In this document: positions 45,211 through 53,682 of the stretch, piece after piece | Layout: every line of letters starts with the position of its first letter | Position numbering within the stretch: the first letter of the stretch is position 1 | Assembly: GCA_049366715.1 (NCBI GenBank) | Contig: JBMNCQ010000048.1 | Coordinates: forward strand, 1 to 64,000 | Reading direction: 5' to 3' | DNA from: JBMNCQ01 sp049366715 | GTDB lineage: Bacteria > Bacillota > Peptococcia > Peptococcales > BICA1-8 | DNA length: 64,000 bases | Notes under the pieces: model-generated | Told to the model about the DNA's origin: nothing | The model's input: only the letters and a program-made list of their open reading frames with translations | The model's database searches: none | Translations under genes and position numbers: made by a program

Positions 45211-45336
45211 CTAAAAGGTGAAAGCACCTAACAAACCCAGAAAAGACGGCAATAACAATCCAATGGCCAGTAGGGTTATCAAAATAATAAGTCCGATTTT
45301 TCTAATCCGCTCATTTTTTCTGCTTCTTTTCACCAT
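45211..45336 (-). CDS. Small single-helix membrane protein downstream of trxB
   Basis: A 41-residue frame begins MVKRSRKNERIRKIGLIILI and ends GAFTF. It has a strongly basic N-terminus (eight Lys/Arg in the first 13 residues) and one hydrophobic helix (about 15-36). AGGAGGT lies five bases upstream of the ATG, and the start is 9 bases past the trxB stop, so it is almost certainly translated as part of that operon. I do not recognise the family. The positive-inside rule places the N-terminus in the cytoplasm. Confidence 0.7.
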   Translation of the reverse strand: MVKRSRKNERIRKIGLIILITLLAIGLLLPSFLGLLGAFTF

Positions 45337-45345
45337 AACTACCTC

Positions 45346-46254
45346 CTATTCTGCCAGGAATTTATCCAGAGATGTTATGATCTGAGCCCCATCCCCTACA
45401 GCCGTTGCAACCTGTCTGAGTTTTTTCTGCCTGACATCACCAACGGCAAAAACACCCGGGATATTCGTCTCCAAATCTTCGTTGCTCAAAACATAACCCC
45501 TTTCATCCCTCAGCAATTCTTTCGGGAGATAATCACTGTTAGGGATATAGCCCACAAAGATGAAGACACCGGCTACATTAAGCCTGCTTTTTTCTTGAGT
45601 TTTTACATTGTGTAATGAAAGCTCACTAAGCTTTTCGTCACCATTTATTTCATCAACTACACTATCCCAGATAAACTCAACTTTTTCATTTTTCAAAACC
45701 CGTTCCTGCAGAATCTGCGTTGCCCTTAATCTATCCCGCCGGTGAATGATCGTTACTTTACTGCAAATCTTACTTAAATAAAGAGCTTCTTCGACAGCCG
45801 TATCTCCTCCCCCGATCACCGCTACTTCCTTATCTTTAAAAAAGAACCCGTCGCAGGTTGCACAGTAGGAAACACCTTTACCTCTGTATTTCGGCTCACC
45901 GGGTACACCTAAAACCTTCGGCCTTGCCCCCGATGCAATGATTACGGATTTAGCCGCAAAGATATTTTCGCCGGCAGTTATCTTTTTCATATCCCCTTCC
46001 AGTTCCAGAGATGTTACATGCTGAAATTCCATCGCAACTCCGAAATTCATTGTTTGCTCATAAAATTTCATCATCAGTTCCGGACCTGAGACACCTGCGG
46101 GAAATCCCGGATAGTTCTCAATCGTTTCCGTTGTACCGGCCTGCCCCCCCGGCGCGCCTGTCTCCAGAATAACAGTTTTATATCCGGCCCTGGCAGCATA
46201 GATCCCTGCAGTCATACCTGCGGGACCCCCGCCGATTATTGCCACATCATACAT
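45346..46254 (-). CDS. trxB: Thioredoxin reductase
   Basis: The 302-residue flavoprotein has the FAD motif GGGPAGMTAGIYAARAG, the redox-active CATC (Cys131, Cys134), the NADPH-binding GGGDTAVEEALYLSK and the C-terminal FAD motif GVFAVGDVRQKKLRQVATAVGDG. It reduces thioredoxin with NADPH. A small basic membrane protein gene follows immediately. A promoter lies 38-66 bases upstream of the start. Confidence 0.97.
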   Translation of the reverse strand: MYDVAIIGGGPAGMTAGIYAARAGYKTVILETGAPGGQAGTTETIENYPGFPAGVSGPELMMKFYEQTMNFGVAMEFQHVTSLELEGDMKKITAGENIFAAKSVIIASGARPKVLGVPGEPKYRGKGVSYCATCDGFFFKDKEVAVIGGGDTAVEEALYLSKICSKVTIIHRRDRLRATQILQERVLKNEKVEFIWDSVVDEINGDEKLSELSLHNVKTQEKSRLNVAGVFIFVGYIPNSDYLPKELLRDERGYVLSNEDLETNIPGVFAVGDVRQKKLRQVATAVGDGAQIITSLDKFLAE

Positions 46255-46291
46255 CTTTTTGTCCTCCTCTAATCAATCAGACATCATTTTT

Positions 46292-46320
46292 AGTATATCA
46301 TGGCTATCTCAATAGTTAAA
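46292..46320 (-). promoter_or_regulatory. Candidate trxB promoter
   Basis: The minus strand shows TTTAAC and TATACT separated by 17 bases, about 40 bases upstream of the trxB start and its GAGGAGG ribosome binding site. Confidence 0.5.
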
Positions 46321-46363
46321 CCGTCTTTATTCAGTCAGACACCCCCGCAGTTATCGGTATAAA

Positions 46364-46392
46364 AAAACACAGGTAATTCACACCTGTGTTTT
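46364..46392 (-). terminator. Terminator after the M23 peptidase gene
   Basis: The stem AAAACACAGGT/ACCTGTGTTTT with loop AATTCAC runs into further T residues. It lies 9 bases past the stop codon at 46401. Confidence 0.88.
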
Positions 46393-46400
46393 AGACGAGG

Positions 46401-47777
46401 TCAATCTAAATATTTTAAAGGATTGGTATGGTCTCCATTAACCCTTACTTCAAAGTGCAGGTGAGAACCTGTGCTATTACCGGTAGTTCCGACCCTGCCT
46501 ATATAATCACCTCTTTTAACCTGCTGAGCCATCTTAACATCAATTTTAGAAAGATGGGCATATCTGGTTAAAAGACCATCACCATGATCAATATCAATAC
46601 AATAGCCATAGCTGCCTTTCCAACCGGCAGAAATAACAGCCCCTGCTTCAGCTGCAAAAACAGGATCACCGGTAACACCATCGATATCTATCCCGGTATG
46701 GAAACCCAGCCTGCGCCAGCCATAACCGGAAGTAATCCTCCCCCTTAAAGGCCAGGCTAACTTACCTTCACCGCCGCCGCCCCGGGAGGCAACCATCACC
46801 TTTGTTCCCTGATAAACAACTTTTGTCATAGGTTCTGCCAATACTACTTTTTCAAGGATCTCCCGATTAACCTCAACACCATTTTTCTCAGTAACTTTAT
46901 AGGTAACCTTTTGTTCGCCGTTTTCTCCCGGTGTCTCTACTCTGCTCTGTCCCCGCCATAAATCGGAACTGCTGATATATTTTGTATCGAAAGGAATTTT
47001 TTCTTCCGTTGTATATTGAACTTCAGTAACAATATGGACCATAGGTTCGGATTTAACAAGCTTTAATTCCTGGTCTATCGAGAGTACATCCTTTTCAAGC
47101 TGGGGATTAGCCTCTTTTAATTCCGTGACGGTCATATTATTGGCATGGGCGATATCCCATAAAGTATCACCTTTACGAACTTTATATGTTTCAATCTTAT
47201 CCGTACCATTTAAAATTAAAGTTACCGCCCGTTCGGGATCTGTTAACTGACCCAGACCGACATCAGCAACAGTAACTTTAACATCTTCTTCAAAATCTGC
47301 AGCCAGCAGTTCTTCTCCCTCCGGCCCTTCTATGTATTCTTCTTTTAGTCTATTGATTACTTCGTCGGCAGCACTTTGAGAAGCAAGATAAGCTTTGAAC
47401 TCGCCGTTAATATTAATCCCTACCGCCTCAATCATCCAATCCAGTTGATTTTGCAGTGCTGTTTTTAACGCATCCTTTGTTAAAGGTTCTTTCCGATAAC
47501 CTTCTATATCTTCAGCCACAACTTGGTTTACAGTGTCTTTTATTGTCAAGCCGGTCTCTTCAGCTTTTGCTGTCCTTAATTCTTCTAAAACATTATCCAA
47601 GATTTTCTTTTCCGCTATTATACCAATTTCTTTATTATCTATCTTCACAGCATAACCCTTAGTAGGTGTTATTAAATATGAAATACCGGTAATTAATAAT
47701 AGTCCGATAACACCGATAATAAGAATTATTTTACCTTTACTCCCTTTGATCTCCCGCCAATTTTCGATTTTCAACAT
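46401..47777 (-). CDS. Cell-wall endopeptidase with LysM, G5 and M23 domains
   Basis: The 458-residue protein has an N-terminal membrane anchor (about 17-33), a helical region, a LysM domain (about 200-245, YKVRKGDTLWDIAHANNMTV), a G5 domain (about 250-330) and a C-terminal M23 peptidase. M23 zinc residues are in GWRRLGFHTGIDIDG and TGSHLHFEVRVNG, with TRYAHLSKIDV between. It would cleave peptidoglycan cross-links at the cell surface. This LysM-G5-M23 order is common in Clostridia. It is monocistronic, with an extended -10 promoter at 47865. Confidence 0.93.
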   Translation of the reverse strand: MLKIENWREIKGSKGKIILIIGVIGLLLITGISYLITPTKGYAVKIDNKEIGIIAEKKILDNVLEELRTAKAEETGLTIKDTVNQVVAEDIEGYRKEPLTKDALKTALQNQLDWMIEAVGININGEFKAYLASQSAADEVINRLKEEYIEGPEGEELLAADFEEDVKVTVADVGLGQLTDPERAVTLILNGTDKIETYKVRKGDTLWDIAHANNMTVTELKEANPQLEKDVLSIDQELKLVKSEPMVHIVTEVQYTTEEKIPFDTKYISSSDLWRGQSRVETPGENGEQKVTYKVTEKNGVEVNREILEKVVLAEPMTKVVYQGTKVMVASRGGGGEGKLAWPLRGRITSGYGWRRLGFHTGIDIDGVTGDPVFAAEAGAVISAGWKGSYGYCIDIDHGDGLLTRYAHLSKIDVKMAQQVKRGDYIGRVGTTGNSTGSHLHFEVRVNGDHTNPLKYLD

Positions 47778-47864
47778 GTATATCCCGCAGATAAAACTCC
47801 ATCCGCAGAAATCTTCACCTGCCTTTCTGGCATGCTTTCTTTGGACAACCTAACAAGCAAATCT

Positions 47865-47873
47865 ATTATACCA
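47865..47873 (-). promoter_or_regulatory. Extended -10 promoter of the M23 peptidase gene
   Basis: The minus strand reads TGGTATAAT, an extended -10 element, about 90 bases upstream of the start at 47777. The -35 region is poor. Confidence 0.5.
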
Positions 47874-48336
47874 CAATTTTCTAACTAAGTAATAGACTTA
47901 AATTCAGATTATAGCTAAAATTATTCCCCTATATTATACATTATATGCATTTTTATCCATATAAGCCTTTCCCTGCCTGCCCGGCAGAGTACTATTGTCC
48001 AATTTACAGCCTTTGCGGAGATAAATTTTAGGAGATTATTCCGCTAACCTTCCTCCCTAATCACAAAATCATCATATTTTACATAGCCCTACCGGTAACA
48101 AGGGCTGTACGCTTGTCCATACCCGGTGGCCACAGTATCTACAGTGTGATAGTACCTGGAACAGAATAGCTAAGAAACCGTGCTCTGTTTTCTGTTCTCT
48201 GTCTTAAAAATAACTGAACAATCAAAAACTGACAACCGATATCCGAGAACTGAGAACTGAGAACTATAATCTATACTCTATGAACTATGTACAGCAACTA
48301 TCATCTCCGCCAGACAAGCTTTGTAAATATTTATGC
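47874..48336. other. Long intergenic region with dispersed short repeats
   Basis: No gene is supported in these 460 bases. The region contains a small dyad AGCCCT/AGGGCT (48102-48123), a TTCTGTTCTCTG run near 48190 and three GAGAACT heptamers at 48245-48265 followed by an ATAATCTATACTCTATGAAC stretch. The last two recur elsewhere in the window as a repeat family. I looked for a c-di-AMP-type leader ahead of the M23 gene and found none I can defend. Confidence 0.5.
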
Positions 48337-48999
48337 TTAAATCAGCAGATATATACCAAATAAAATCAGTATGATCCCGCTGGCCTGTTTTATGATATTA
48401 CCCCATTGTTTAACTCCGGACAAATTCTTGAGTAGAGAAGTGCAGGTACCGATTATAATAAGAGGGATCCCCTGTCCCAAGCCGTAGGCGAATAAGGCCA
48501 GCCCGCCATAAACAGGTTTTCCCGTTGAAGCGATAAAGGTTAAAAGAACTGCCAATACCGGTGTTGCACAGGGTGACGCCACAAAACCAAAGGTTAAACC
48601 CAGGATAAAGGCCCCCCCATATCCCTGCAAAACCGGAGCAGCAGATGGGAAGCCGGGAAATTTAAGATTTAACAAGCCTAATAAATGAAATCCCATTAAT
48701 ATTGCAATACCGCCGGTAAGATATGACCAGAAACCAAAGCCCCGGCCAAAAATTAAACCTAAAGAGGCCGCAACTATCCCCAGCGCAGCGAAAGTCAGGG
48801 ATAGCCCCCCTACAAAGGAAAGAGATAACAAGAAGCTTTTAAGTCTTTTTTCAGCACCATATCCGCCGATATAACCGATAATTAAAGGGAGCATCGTCAA
48901 AAAACAAGGATTAAGACTTGTGATAATCCCGATCCCTAAAGCCAGGAATATCCCCCCAAACGATCCGTTTTGTAAAAGAACTGTTAAACGGTCAAGCAA
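48337..48999 (-). CDS. ccdA: CcdA-type thiol-disulfide transporter
   Basis: The 220-residue membrane protein has six helices and the CcdA/DsbD-beta signature: GIGIITSLNPCFLTMLPLII with one redox Cys and GFVASPCATPVLAVLLTFI with the second. It moves reducing equivalents from cytoplasmic thioredoxin to extracytoplasmic thioredoxin-like proteins, for cytochrome c maturation or other targets. The start is TTG 48999 with AGGAGGTG five bases upstream. No cytochrome c or ResA-like partner lies in this window. trxB, its electron source, is 2 kb away. Confidence 0.92.
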   Translation of the reverse strand: MLDRLTVLLQNGSFGGIFLALGIGIITSLNPCFLTMLPLIIGYIGGYGAEKRLKSFLLSLSFVGGLSLTFAALGIVAASLGLIFGRGFGFWSYLTGGIAILMGFHLLGLLNLKFPGFPSAAPVLQGYGGAFILGLTFGFVASPCATPVLAVLLTFIASTGKPVYGGLALFAYGLGQGIPLIIIGTCTSLLKNLSGVKQWGNIIKQASGIILILFGIYLLI

Positions 49000-49028
49000 C
49001 TAAACACCTCCTAAAAGATGCCGGTGGT

Positions 49029-49087
49029 TGTTCTTTGTTCTCTGTTCTCTGTTCTCTGTTCTCTGTTCTCTGTTCTCTGTTCTCTGT
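49029..49087. repeat. Tandem heptamer repeat (GTTCTCT) about 8 copies
   Basis: The sequence is an almost perfect run of GTTCTCT units (the first reads GTTCTTT) between ccdA and the SCIFF maturase gene. Related heptamers occur near 48190, 48245-48265 and 55616-55644. Confidence 0.95.
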
Positions 49088-49114
49088 AATAGTATAAGTT
49101 TTAATTCTCAATTC

Positions 49115-50503
49115 TCAACTATTCATTGCCTTTCTTACCTGCAGGTAGATTGCGCATTCCAGCCGTTTTTTCTGCAGCTCACAGCCCAGCGTGTAAGGCT
49201 TAAGCAGGGACTCCCCCCAGGCCAGGTTATTGGCGTGGCAGCCGCCGCTGCAATAATAACGGGCCCAGCAGGACATACATGCTTCTTTATGCAGAACATG
49301 GCTGTTCTGAAAAACCTCGGGAATTTGCTTATTTTTTATCCCGGCAAAAACGGTGCCCAGTTTAAACTCTTTCCGCCCGACAAACTGATGACAGGGATAT
49401 AAATCTCCCTGCGGACTTACCGCCAGATACTCATGTCCTGCGCCACAGCCTGATAACCGCTTTGGTAAACAGGGACCCTGGCCTAAATCAACATTAAAAT
49501 GGAAAAAATTAAAGCCTGCTCCCTTTTCACTGTAGTGCAGATAATAGCGGGTCAGGGTTTCATACTGATCCTTTAAATAAGGAATGTCCTCTTTTGTAAA
49601 CGTATAATCCAGTGCAGGATCACCGACGACGGGCTCCACGGAGATCTCCTTAAAGCCCAGCTCCGCTAAATGGCGGACATCTTCTGCAAAATCCGGATTA
49701 TGTTTCGTAAAGGTACCCCTGACATAATATTCCTGATGTTTTCTATTATTAACAAATGTTAAAAACTTATCTTTAATTATGTGGTAAGATCCTGTCCCGT
49801 CAGGGAAAGGCCGCATCTTATCATTTACCTTTTGCCGTCCGTCCAGGCTCAATACGGCACTGATCTCATGCTCATCCAAGAATCTCTGAACAGCCTCAGT
49901 TAATAACACGCCGTTAGTTGTCAGGGTAAGCTTTAAAATCTTATTTTCCTGCCGGGCCTTTTCCTGCCCATAATGGACAAGCTCTTTCACAACCCCAAAA
50001 TTAAGCAGGGGCTCACCGCCGAAAAAATCAACCTCAATGTGCCGGCGATTTTGCGAAGCGGCAAATAAAAAATCCAGTGCCTTTTTCCCCACTTCCGGGC
50101 TCATTAATGACCTGTCTCCCCCAAAAGCACCTGTCCCGGCAAAACAATAAAGACAGCGGAGATTGCAGTCATGGGCAATATGCAGGCATAAAGCCTTTAC
50201 TACCTGATTTTTATCCGGCTGATAAGCGCCCTTGTCTATATCCGGAGTGAAAAGCAGTCCGCCGGTAATCAGCTCTTTTAACTCCCCCATCACTTCCGTA
50301 AGCTGTGTTTCCCGGTACTTACCCGCCAGAGATTTTAAAGCCTCTTCCCAGTTGCCTTGAGCTAAGTTCAGCCGGTCCAGATAATCCCAGGTTACCGCAT
50401 CGATAACATGAACCGACCCGCTGCCGACATCTAAAAGTATTTTCGTCTCGTCAAAGGAAAATTTATGAATATTATTAAAGTTCAACTCAGTCATTAATCT
50501 CAT
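49115..50503 (-). CDS. scfB: SCIFF peptide maturase, radical SAM/SPASM enzyme
   Basis: The 462-residue enzyme has an N-terminal peptide-recognition (RRE-like) region, a radical SAM core with CNLRCLYC (Cys113, 117, 120) and a C-terminal SPASM domain rich in Cys (CHQF, CMSCWARYYCSGGCHANN). It installs thioether (sactionine-type) cross-links in the six-cysteine peptide SCIFF. The peptide gene lies 42 bases upstream, as always seen for this family. AAGGAG is four bases before ATG 50503. A second ATG nine bases on is less well spaced. Confidence 0.96.
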   Translation of the reverse strand: MRLMTELNFNNIHKFSFDETKILLDVGSGSVHVIDAVTWDYLDRLNLAQGNWEEALKSLAGKYRETQLTEVMGELKELITGGLLFTPDIDKGAYQPDKNQVVKALCLHIAHDCNLRCLYCFAGTGAFGGDRSLMSPEVGKKALDFLFAASQNRRHIEVDFFGGEPLLNFGVVKELVHYGQEKARQENKILKLTLTTNGVLLTEAVQRFLDEHEISAVLSLDGRQKVNDKMRPFPDGTGSYHIIKDKFLTFVNNRKHQEYYVRGTFTKHNPDFAEDVRHLAELGFKEISVEPVVGDPALDYTFTKEDIPYLKDQYETLTRYYLHYSEKGAGFNFFHFNVDLGQGPCLPKRLSGCGAGHEYLAVSPQGDLYPCHQFVGRKEFKLGTVFAGIKNKQIPEVFQNSHVLHKEACMSCWARYYCSGGCHANNLAWGESLLKPYTLGCELQKKRLECAIYLQVRKAMNS

Positions 50504-50519
50504 CCTTCTCCTTAAAAAA

Positions 50520-50545
50520 AACTAGACCCCTGCGGGTCTATTTTC
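50520..50545 (-). terminator. Hairpin between the SCIFF peptide gene and its maturase gene
   Basis: The stem TAGACCC/GGGTCTA with a four-base loop starts six bases past the peptide stop codon and is followed on the minus strand by TTTTTTT. It probably terminates most transcripts, so the peptide is made in excess over the enzyme. Confidence 0.85.
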
Positions 50546-50695
50546 TTAATTATTTTTACATACTTGGTTGCCGACAGTACAGGAAGTTTTGCATGCGGAC
50601 TGACAGGAAGTCTGGCATTCACCACAGCCGCCGGTTTTTAAAGTTTGTTGCAGCTTCTGACTGTTAATTGTTTTAATATGTACTTGCTCTCCCAT
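50546..50695 (-). CDS. scfA: SCIFF: six-cysteine ribosomal peptide precursor
   Basis: The 49-residue peptide begins MGEQVHIKTINSQKLQQTLK, the conserved leader of the SCIFF family. It has six cysteines in the C-terminal half at positions 24, 27, 31, 35, 39 and 46 (CGECQTSCQSACKTSC core). The maturase ScfB links Cys sulphur to a neighbouring residue's carbon. SCIFF is nearly universal in Clostridia, which points to a housekeeping rather than antibiotic role, still unknown. The gene is too short for ordinary ORF cut-offs. Confidence 0.96.
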   Translation of the reverse strand: MGEQVHIKTINSQKLQQTLKTGGCGECQTSCQSACKTSCTVGNQVCKNN

Positions 50696-50775
50696 GTTTT
50701 AAGCCTCCTCCACAATTACCATTAAACATTAGAATTATATCACGATAAAATTAAGATAACAAGGGGAAGAGCGGG

Positions 50776-50876
50776 GAGGAAGAGCGGGGACGGTTCTTTT
50801 GCTTCCAGGAGGAAGAGCGGGGACGGTTCTTTTGCTTCCAAATTTCAGCGGAACAGGAAACAATATAACCGTCCCC
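50776..50876. repeat. REP-like element: direct pair plus inverted partner
   Basis: A 32-base unit starting GAGGAAGAGCGGGGACGGTT occurs twice (50776-50807 and 50809-50840, period 33). Its GGGGACGGTT core (second copy 50819-50828) is complementary to AACCGTCCCC at 50867-50876, so the element can fold into a hairpin. Such GGGGACGGTT modules are seen in many Firmicutes and resemble REP sequences mobilised by RAYT-type Y1 transposases. No transposase is in this window. Confidence 0.8.
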
Positions 50877-50907
50877 CTATGCTTCCTATTCCCCTTGCCT
50901 GGACAAA

Positions 50908-51714
50908 TCAATCGCCACTGAAGAGATTTTTTAAGCCGATGCCGCTCAGAAGACTGCCCTCACCCTTGCTCTCCCCGCCTCCCTTGCTGCCGGCCGCATA
51001 CATGCGATTGGCCAGGCGGCTGAAAGGAAGAGACTGCAGCCAGACCTGCCCCGGCCCCCTGAGAGTGGCCAAAAACAACCCTTCACCGCCAAAGATAGCG
51101 CTCCTGAGATTGCCGACAAATTCTACATCATAGCTTATCCCCGCTGTCATGGCTACCAGGCAGCCGGTATCCAGTTTAAGGACTTCACCGGCCTGGAGTT
51201 CTTTTTTCATTATAGTACCGCCGGCATGAAGAAAAACCAGGCCGTCACCTACCAGCCGCTGCATAATGAAACCTTCTCCGCCGAAAAGGCCTGCGCCGAT
51301 CTTTTTCTGAAAAGCTATTTCAACAGCAATACCCTTGGCGGCACACAAAAATGCATCCCGCTGGCAAATAAGCTGCCCCTGGCAATCGGTAAGATCCAGG
51401 GAAATAACCTTACCCGGATAAGGAGCAGCAAAAGCCACCACTTTTTTATCCATACCCGCATTGGTAAAGGTAGTCATAAAGAGACTTTCCCCTGTCAGCG
51501 CCCGTTTCCCTGCGCCCATAACCTTATCCATAAACCCTTTACCTCTATCCCGGTCTGAACCGTCACCAAACACCGTGTCTGATTGTACAGCACCATCCAT
51601 GTACATCATAGCCCCAGCCTCGGCAACAACGGTTTCCCCCGGATCAAGACCTATCTCCACAAACTGCATGTCAGCGCCATGTATCTGAAAATCAATTTCA
51701 TGTGCCCTGCGCAT
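50908..51714 (-). CDS. AIM24/TIGR00266-family protein
   Basis: The 268-residue protein shows the AIM24-type fold signature: VEIGLDPGETVVAEAGAMMY near the N-terminus, GGEGFIMQRLVGDGLVFLHA in the middle and VFGGEGLF-like IFGGEGLFLATLRGPGQVWL. The family forms trimeric beta-structures and its function in bacteria is unknown. ATG 51714 follows AGGAGG at eight bases. A Gly/Ser-rich tail of about 30 residues follows the domain. It is monocistronic or the last gene of the unit with the SLH protein. Confidence 0.88.
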   Translation of the reverse strand: MRRAHEIDFQIHGADMQFVEIGLDPGETVVAEAGAMMYMDGAVQSDTVFGDGSDRDRGKGFMDKVMGAGKRALTGESLFMTTFTNAGMDKKVVAFAAPYPGKVISLDLTDCQGQLICQRDAFLCAAKGIAVEIAFQKKIGAGLFGGEGFIMQRLVGDGLVFLHAGGTIMKKELQAGEVLKLDTGCLVAMTAGISYDVEFVGNLRSAIFGGEGLFLATLRGPGQVWLQSLPFSRLANRMYAAGSKGGGESKGEGSLLSGIGLKNLFSGD

Positions 51715-51746
51715 CACCAATTCCTCCTCGCCTTAATATTCATATT

Positions 51747-53240
51747 CTACTTATATTTCTCATAAGTTCTCAATATGATGAGCACAGCCTGTTCCCGGGT
51801 AGTAGTCCCCTGGGGATCAAAGCGGCCGTCAGGCAGGCCGGTAATCAGGCGGTTTTTAAAGGCAAACCGTACTACATCCAGGGCCCAGCCGTCAATTTTC
51901 TGCTCATCAGGAAAGGGGGCTGCTCCGGTCGTACTGAAATCGGCATCCGGCCTGACAGCACCGGCGGCCCGCTGGATCATGGCGGCAATCTCTTCCCGCT
52001 TAATCAGATCATTTGGGGCATAGAGCTTTTTCACCAAATCCTTACCTTTAACCAGACCCAGCTCAAAAGCTTTAAATATCTCGGGATTTGTCGTATCCAC
52101 AAAGGCACTCATATCTTGATAGTTTGCCGTCTTACCCGTTATTTTCTCATGAAACTTTACTAAGATTTCGGCAAATTCCTCCCGGGTAACAGGCCCTCCC
52201 ATGTTATCCTTAATCCGGTCGGTAATAAAACCGTACTCCGCCGCTTGGGACAAATCCCCGGCAGCCCAGGAACTGGCACCCTTGTAAAAGGCCGGCGTAC
52301 CCAGGGTCAGGACGTTGGAATAAGGGGAATAGGCAGCTACATCTCCGGCATAAGTTTCCGAATATTCAAAGCGCATCCGGAATTCATAGGTATTTGCCGC
52401 GATATTTATTTCTTTCATACCTCCGGTATCTTCCGGATATTCATGATAAACCTCAAAGAGCATTCCGGCGGAACTGCCTGCTTCACCACCCCATGCTTCC
52501 CCGGTTTTGCGCATTTGAAATTTAGTCGTAACCGAGCCTGCTCCATTGTTCAGTTTTTTCACGCTCTCGGGAATTTCCGCAGTAATCTCGAAATAAGGGC
52601 GTCCATCGTCATTCTTTTGCAACTCTACATTTTTGAGAACCGGGGCCTCCAAAGCGGTGATTTTTTCCTGGGCAGCATTTTTGCCATACAGTACTGTTTC
52701 CGACCAAGGCGATATCAATACCGTATCTTCCCCTGTGTTTCCATTATAATAACCCAGCCAGAATCTTAAACGGAAATAAAGGGTATTATTCTGTAAATCA
52801 GCCTCGTTGTCTATGGCAGGCTCTAAATCTACCCCGTTAATAATAAATCCGTCTTCCGTAAACCACATAACATTATTTGTGCCTGCTTCAAAGAGGGCAC
52901 CTTCCGTATCCCATTCCGGCCTGTAGTGCCAGGACCCGTTCTCATTATATTTATAATCCACCTGCACGGAAATATTACAACTGTTAAGCCCCAGTTCGTC
53001 AAATTCGCCGCTGTCCATCAGCCGTCCGAATTTGCGCACACTGTCATCACCGGAAAAGCCAAACTCAAAACATTCAATTTCCCCGGCCTCCGGCTCATAA
53101 GGATATGCTCCCACACCTATATTTACCGGTGCCCCGATGCTTTGGGGTATATCGGCCATAGTGGCGGCCCCTGCCGCCGCCGGGAAGATACATACTGTAG
53201 CCAGTAGAAAGAGCAATAATAAAATATTACGGGTATTCAT
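51747..53240 (-). CDS. Secreted S-layer homology (SLH) domain protein
   Basis: The 497-residue protein has a signal peptide (residues 1-26, cleavage near GAA), an N-terminal beta-rich region of about 300 residues with no family I recognise, and three SLH domains at the C-terminus (about 330-497; DNMGGPVTREEFAEILVKFH and LITGLPDGRFDPQGTTTREQ). SLH domains bind pyruvylated secondary cell-wall polymer, so the protein is displayed on the surface. The AIM24-like gene follows after 32 bases. Confidence 0.9.
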   Translation of the reverse strand: MNTRNILLLLFLLATVCIFPAAAGAATMADIPQSIGAPVNIGVGAYPYEPEAGEIECFEFGFSGDDSVRKFGRLMDSGEFDELGLNSCNISVQVDYKYNENGSWHYRPEWDTEGALFEAGTNNVMWFTEDGFIINGVDLEPAIDNEADLQNNTLYFRLRFWLGYYNGNTGEDTVLISPWSETVLYGKNAAQEKITALEAPVLKNVELQKNDDGRPYFEITAEIPESVKKLNNGAGSVTTKFQMRKTGEAWGGEAGSSAGMLFEVYHEYPEDTGGMKEINIAANTYEFRMRFEYSETYAGDVAAYSPYSNVLTLGTPAFYKGASSWAAGDLSQAAEYGFITDRIKDNMGGPVTREEFAEILVKFHEKITGKTANYQDMSAFVDTTNPEIFKAFELGLVKGKDLVKKLYAPNDLIKREEIAAMIQRAAGAVRPDADFSTTGAAPFPDEQKIDGWALDVVRFAFKNRLITGLPDGRFDPQGTTTREQAVLIILRTYEKYK

Positions 53241-53311
53241 AAAATTTTTCCTCCTTAATAAAATTTAAACTTGTTTCTCACCAAATAATTGCCTCTTCGG
53301 CCAGGCCGCGG

Positions 53312-53680
53312 CTACTTTTCTTTGCAGTAAGCTCCCGCTTCCTGCATCTTCTTTTTGTATTCCGACGGGGTCATTTCCATATAACGCCGGAAAAAGGAAG
53401 AAAAGTGCCCTAAATTAACAAAACCACAGAAATGTGCAACCTCTTCCACAGAATTTTCCCCTTTCTGCAACAGGGCTTTGGCCTCCTCCAGTCTGATATC
53501 TAATAGATATTCATGGGGTGTTTTTCCCGTCTGGGTCTTAAAAAGGCGGATGAAATAATAGGGACTTAAATTAATCTCCCGGCAAATATCCCTTACTCTG
53601 ATGCCCTTATTATAATAAGCCCGCATATATTCTACGGCCTTTTCAACATGCTTATTTTCCCCGGGTTTCGGACCTGCCAT
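53312..53680 (-). CDS. Short AraC-family regulator (DNA-binding domain only)
   Basis: The 122-residue protein contains just the double HTH of AraC regulators (KGIRVRDICREINLSPYYFI, LLQKGENSVEEVAHFCGFVN and HFSSFFRRYMEMTPSEYKKK). It has no sensory domain. Its sequence is a close paralogue of the C-terminal halves of the two AraC genes at 60-61.8 kb. It starts two bases after the stop of the zinc-ribbon membrane protein, forming a two-gene unit. It may compete for, or share, operators with the full-length paralogues. Confidence 0.88.
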   Translation of the reverse strand: MAGPKPGENKHVEKAVEYMRAYYNKGIRVRDICREINLSPYYFIRLFKTQTGKTPHEYLLDIRLEEAKALLQKGENSVEEVAHFCGFVNLGHFSSFFRRYMEMTPSEYKKKMQEAGAYCKEK

Positions 53681-53682
53681 AT

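Noticed and set aside
47778..48300. Possible c-di-AMP or c-di-GMP riboswitch upstream of the M23 peptidase gene
   Set aside because: Cell-wall peptidase genes often carry such leaders, but I could not match the conserved core motifs of either class on the minus strand, and the promoter is only about 90 bases from the start.
49029..49087. CRISPR array
   Set aside because: The units are 7 bases without spacers. This is a simple tandem repeat. No CRISPR-like direct repeats with unique spacers were seen in the window.
49028..49402. Plus-strand frame through the heptamer array and the maturase gene
   Set aside because: It is the antisense of the repeat and of scfB, with no start signal or family match.
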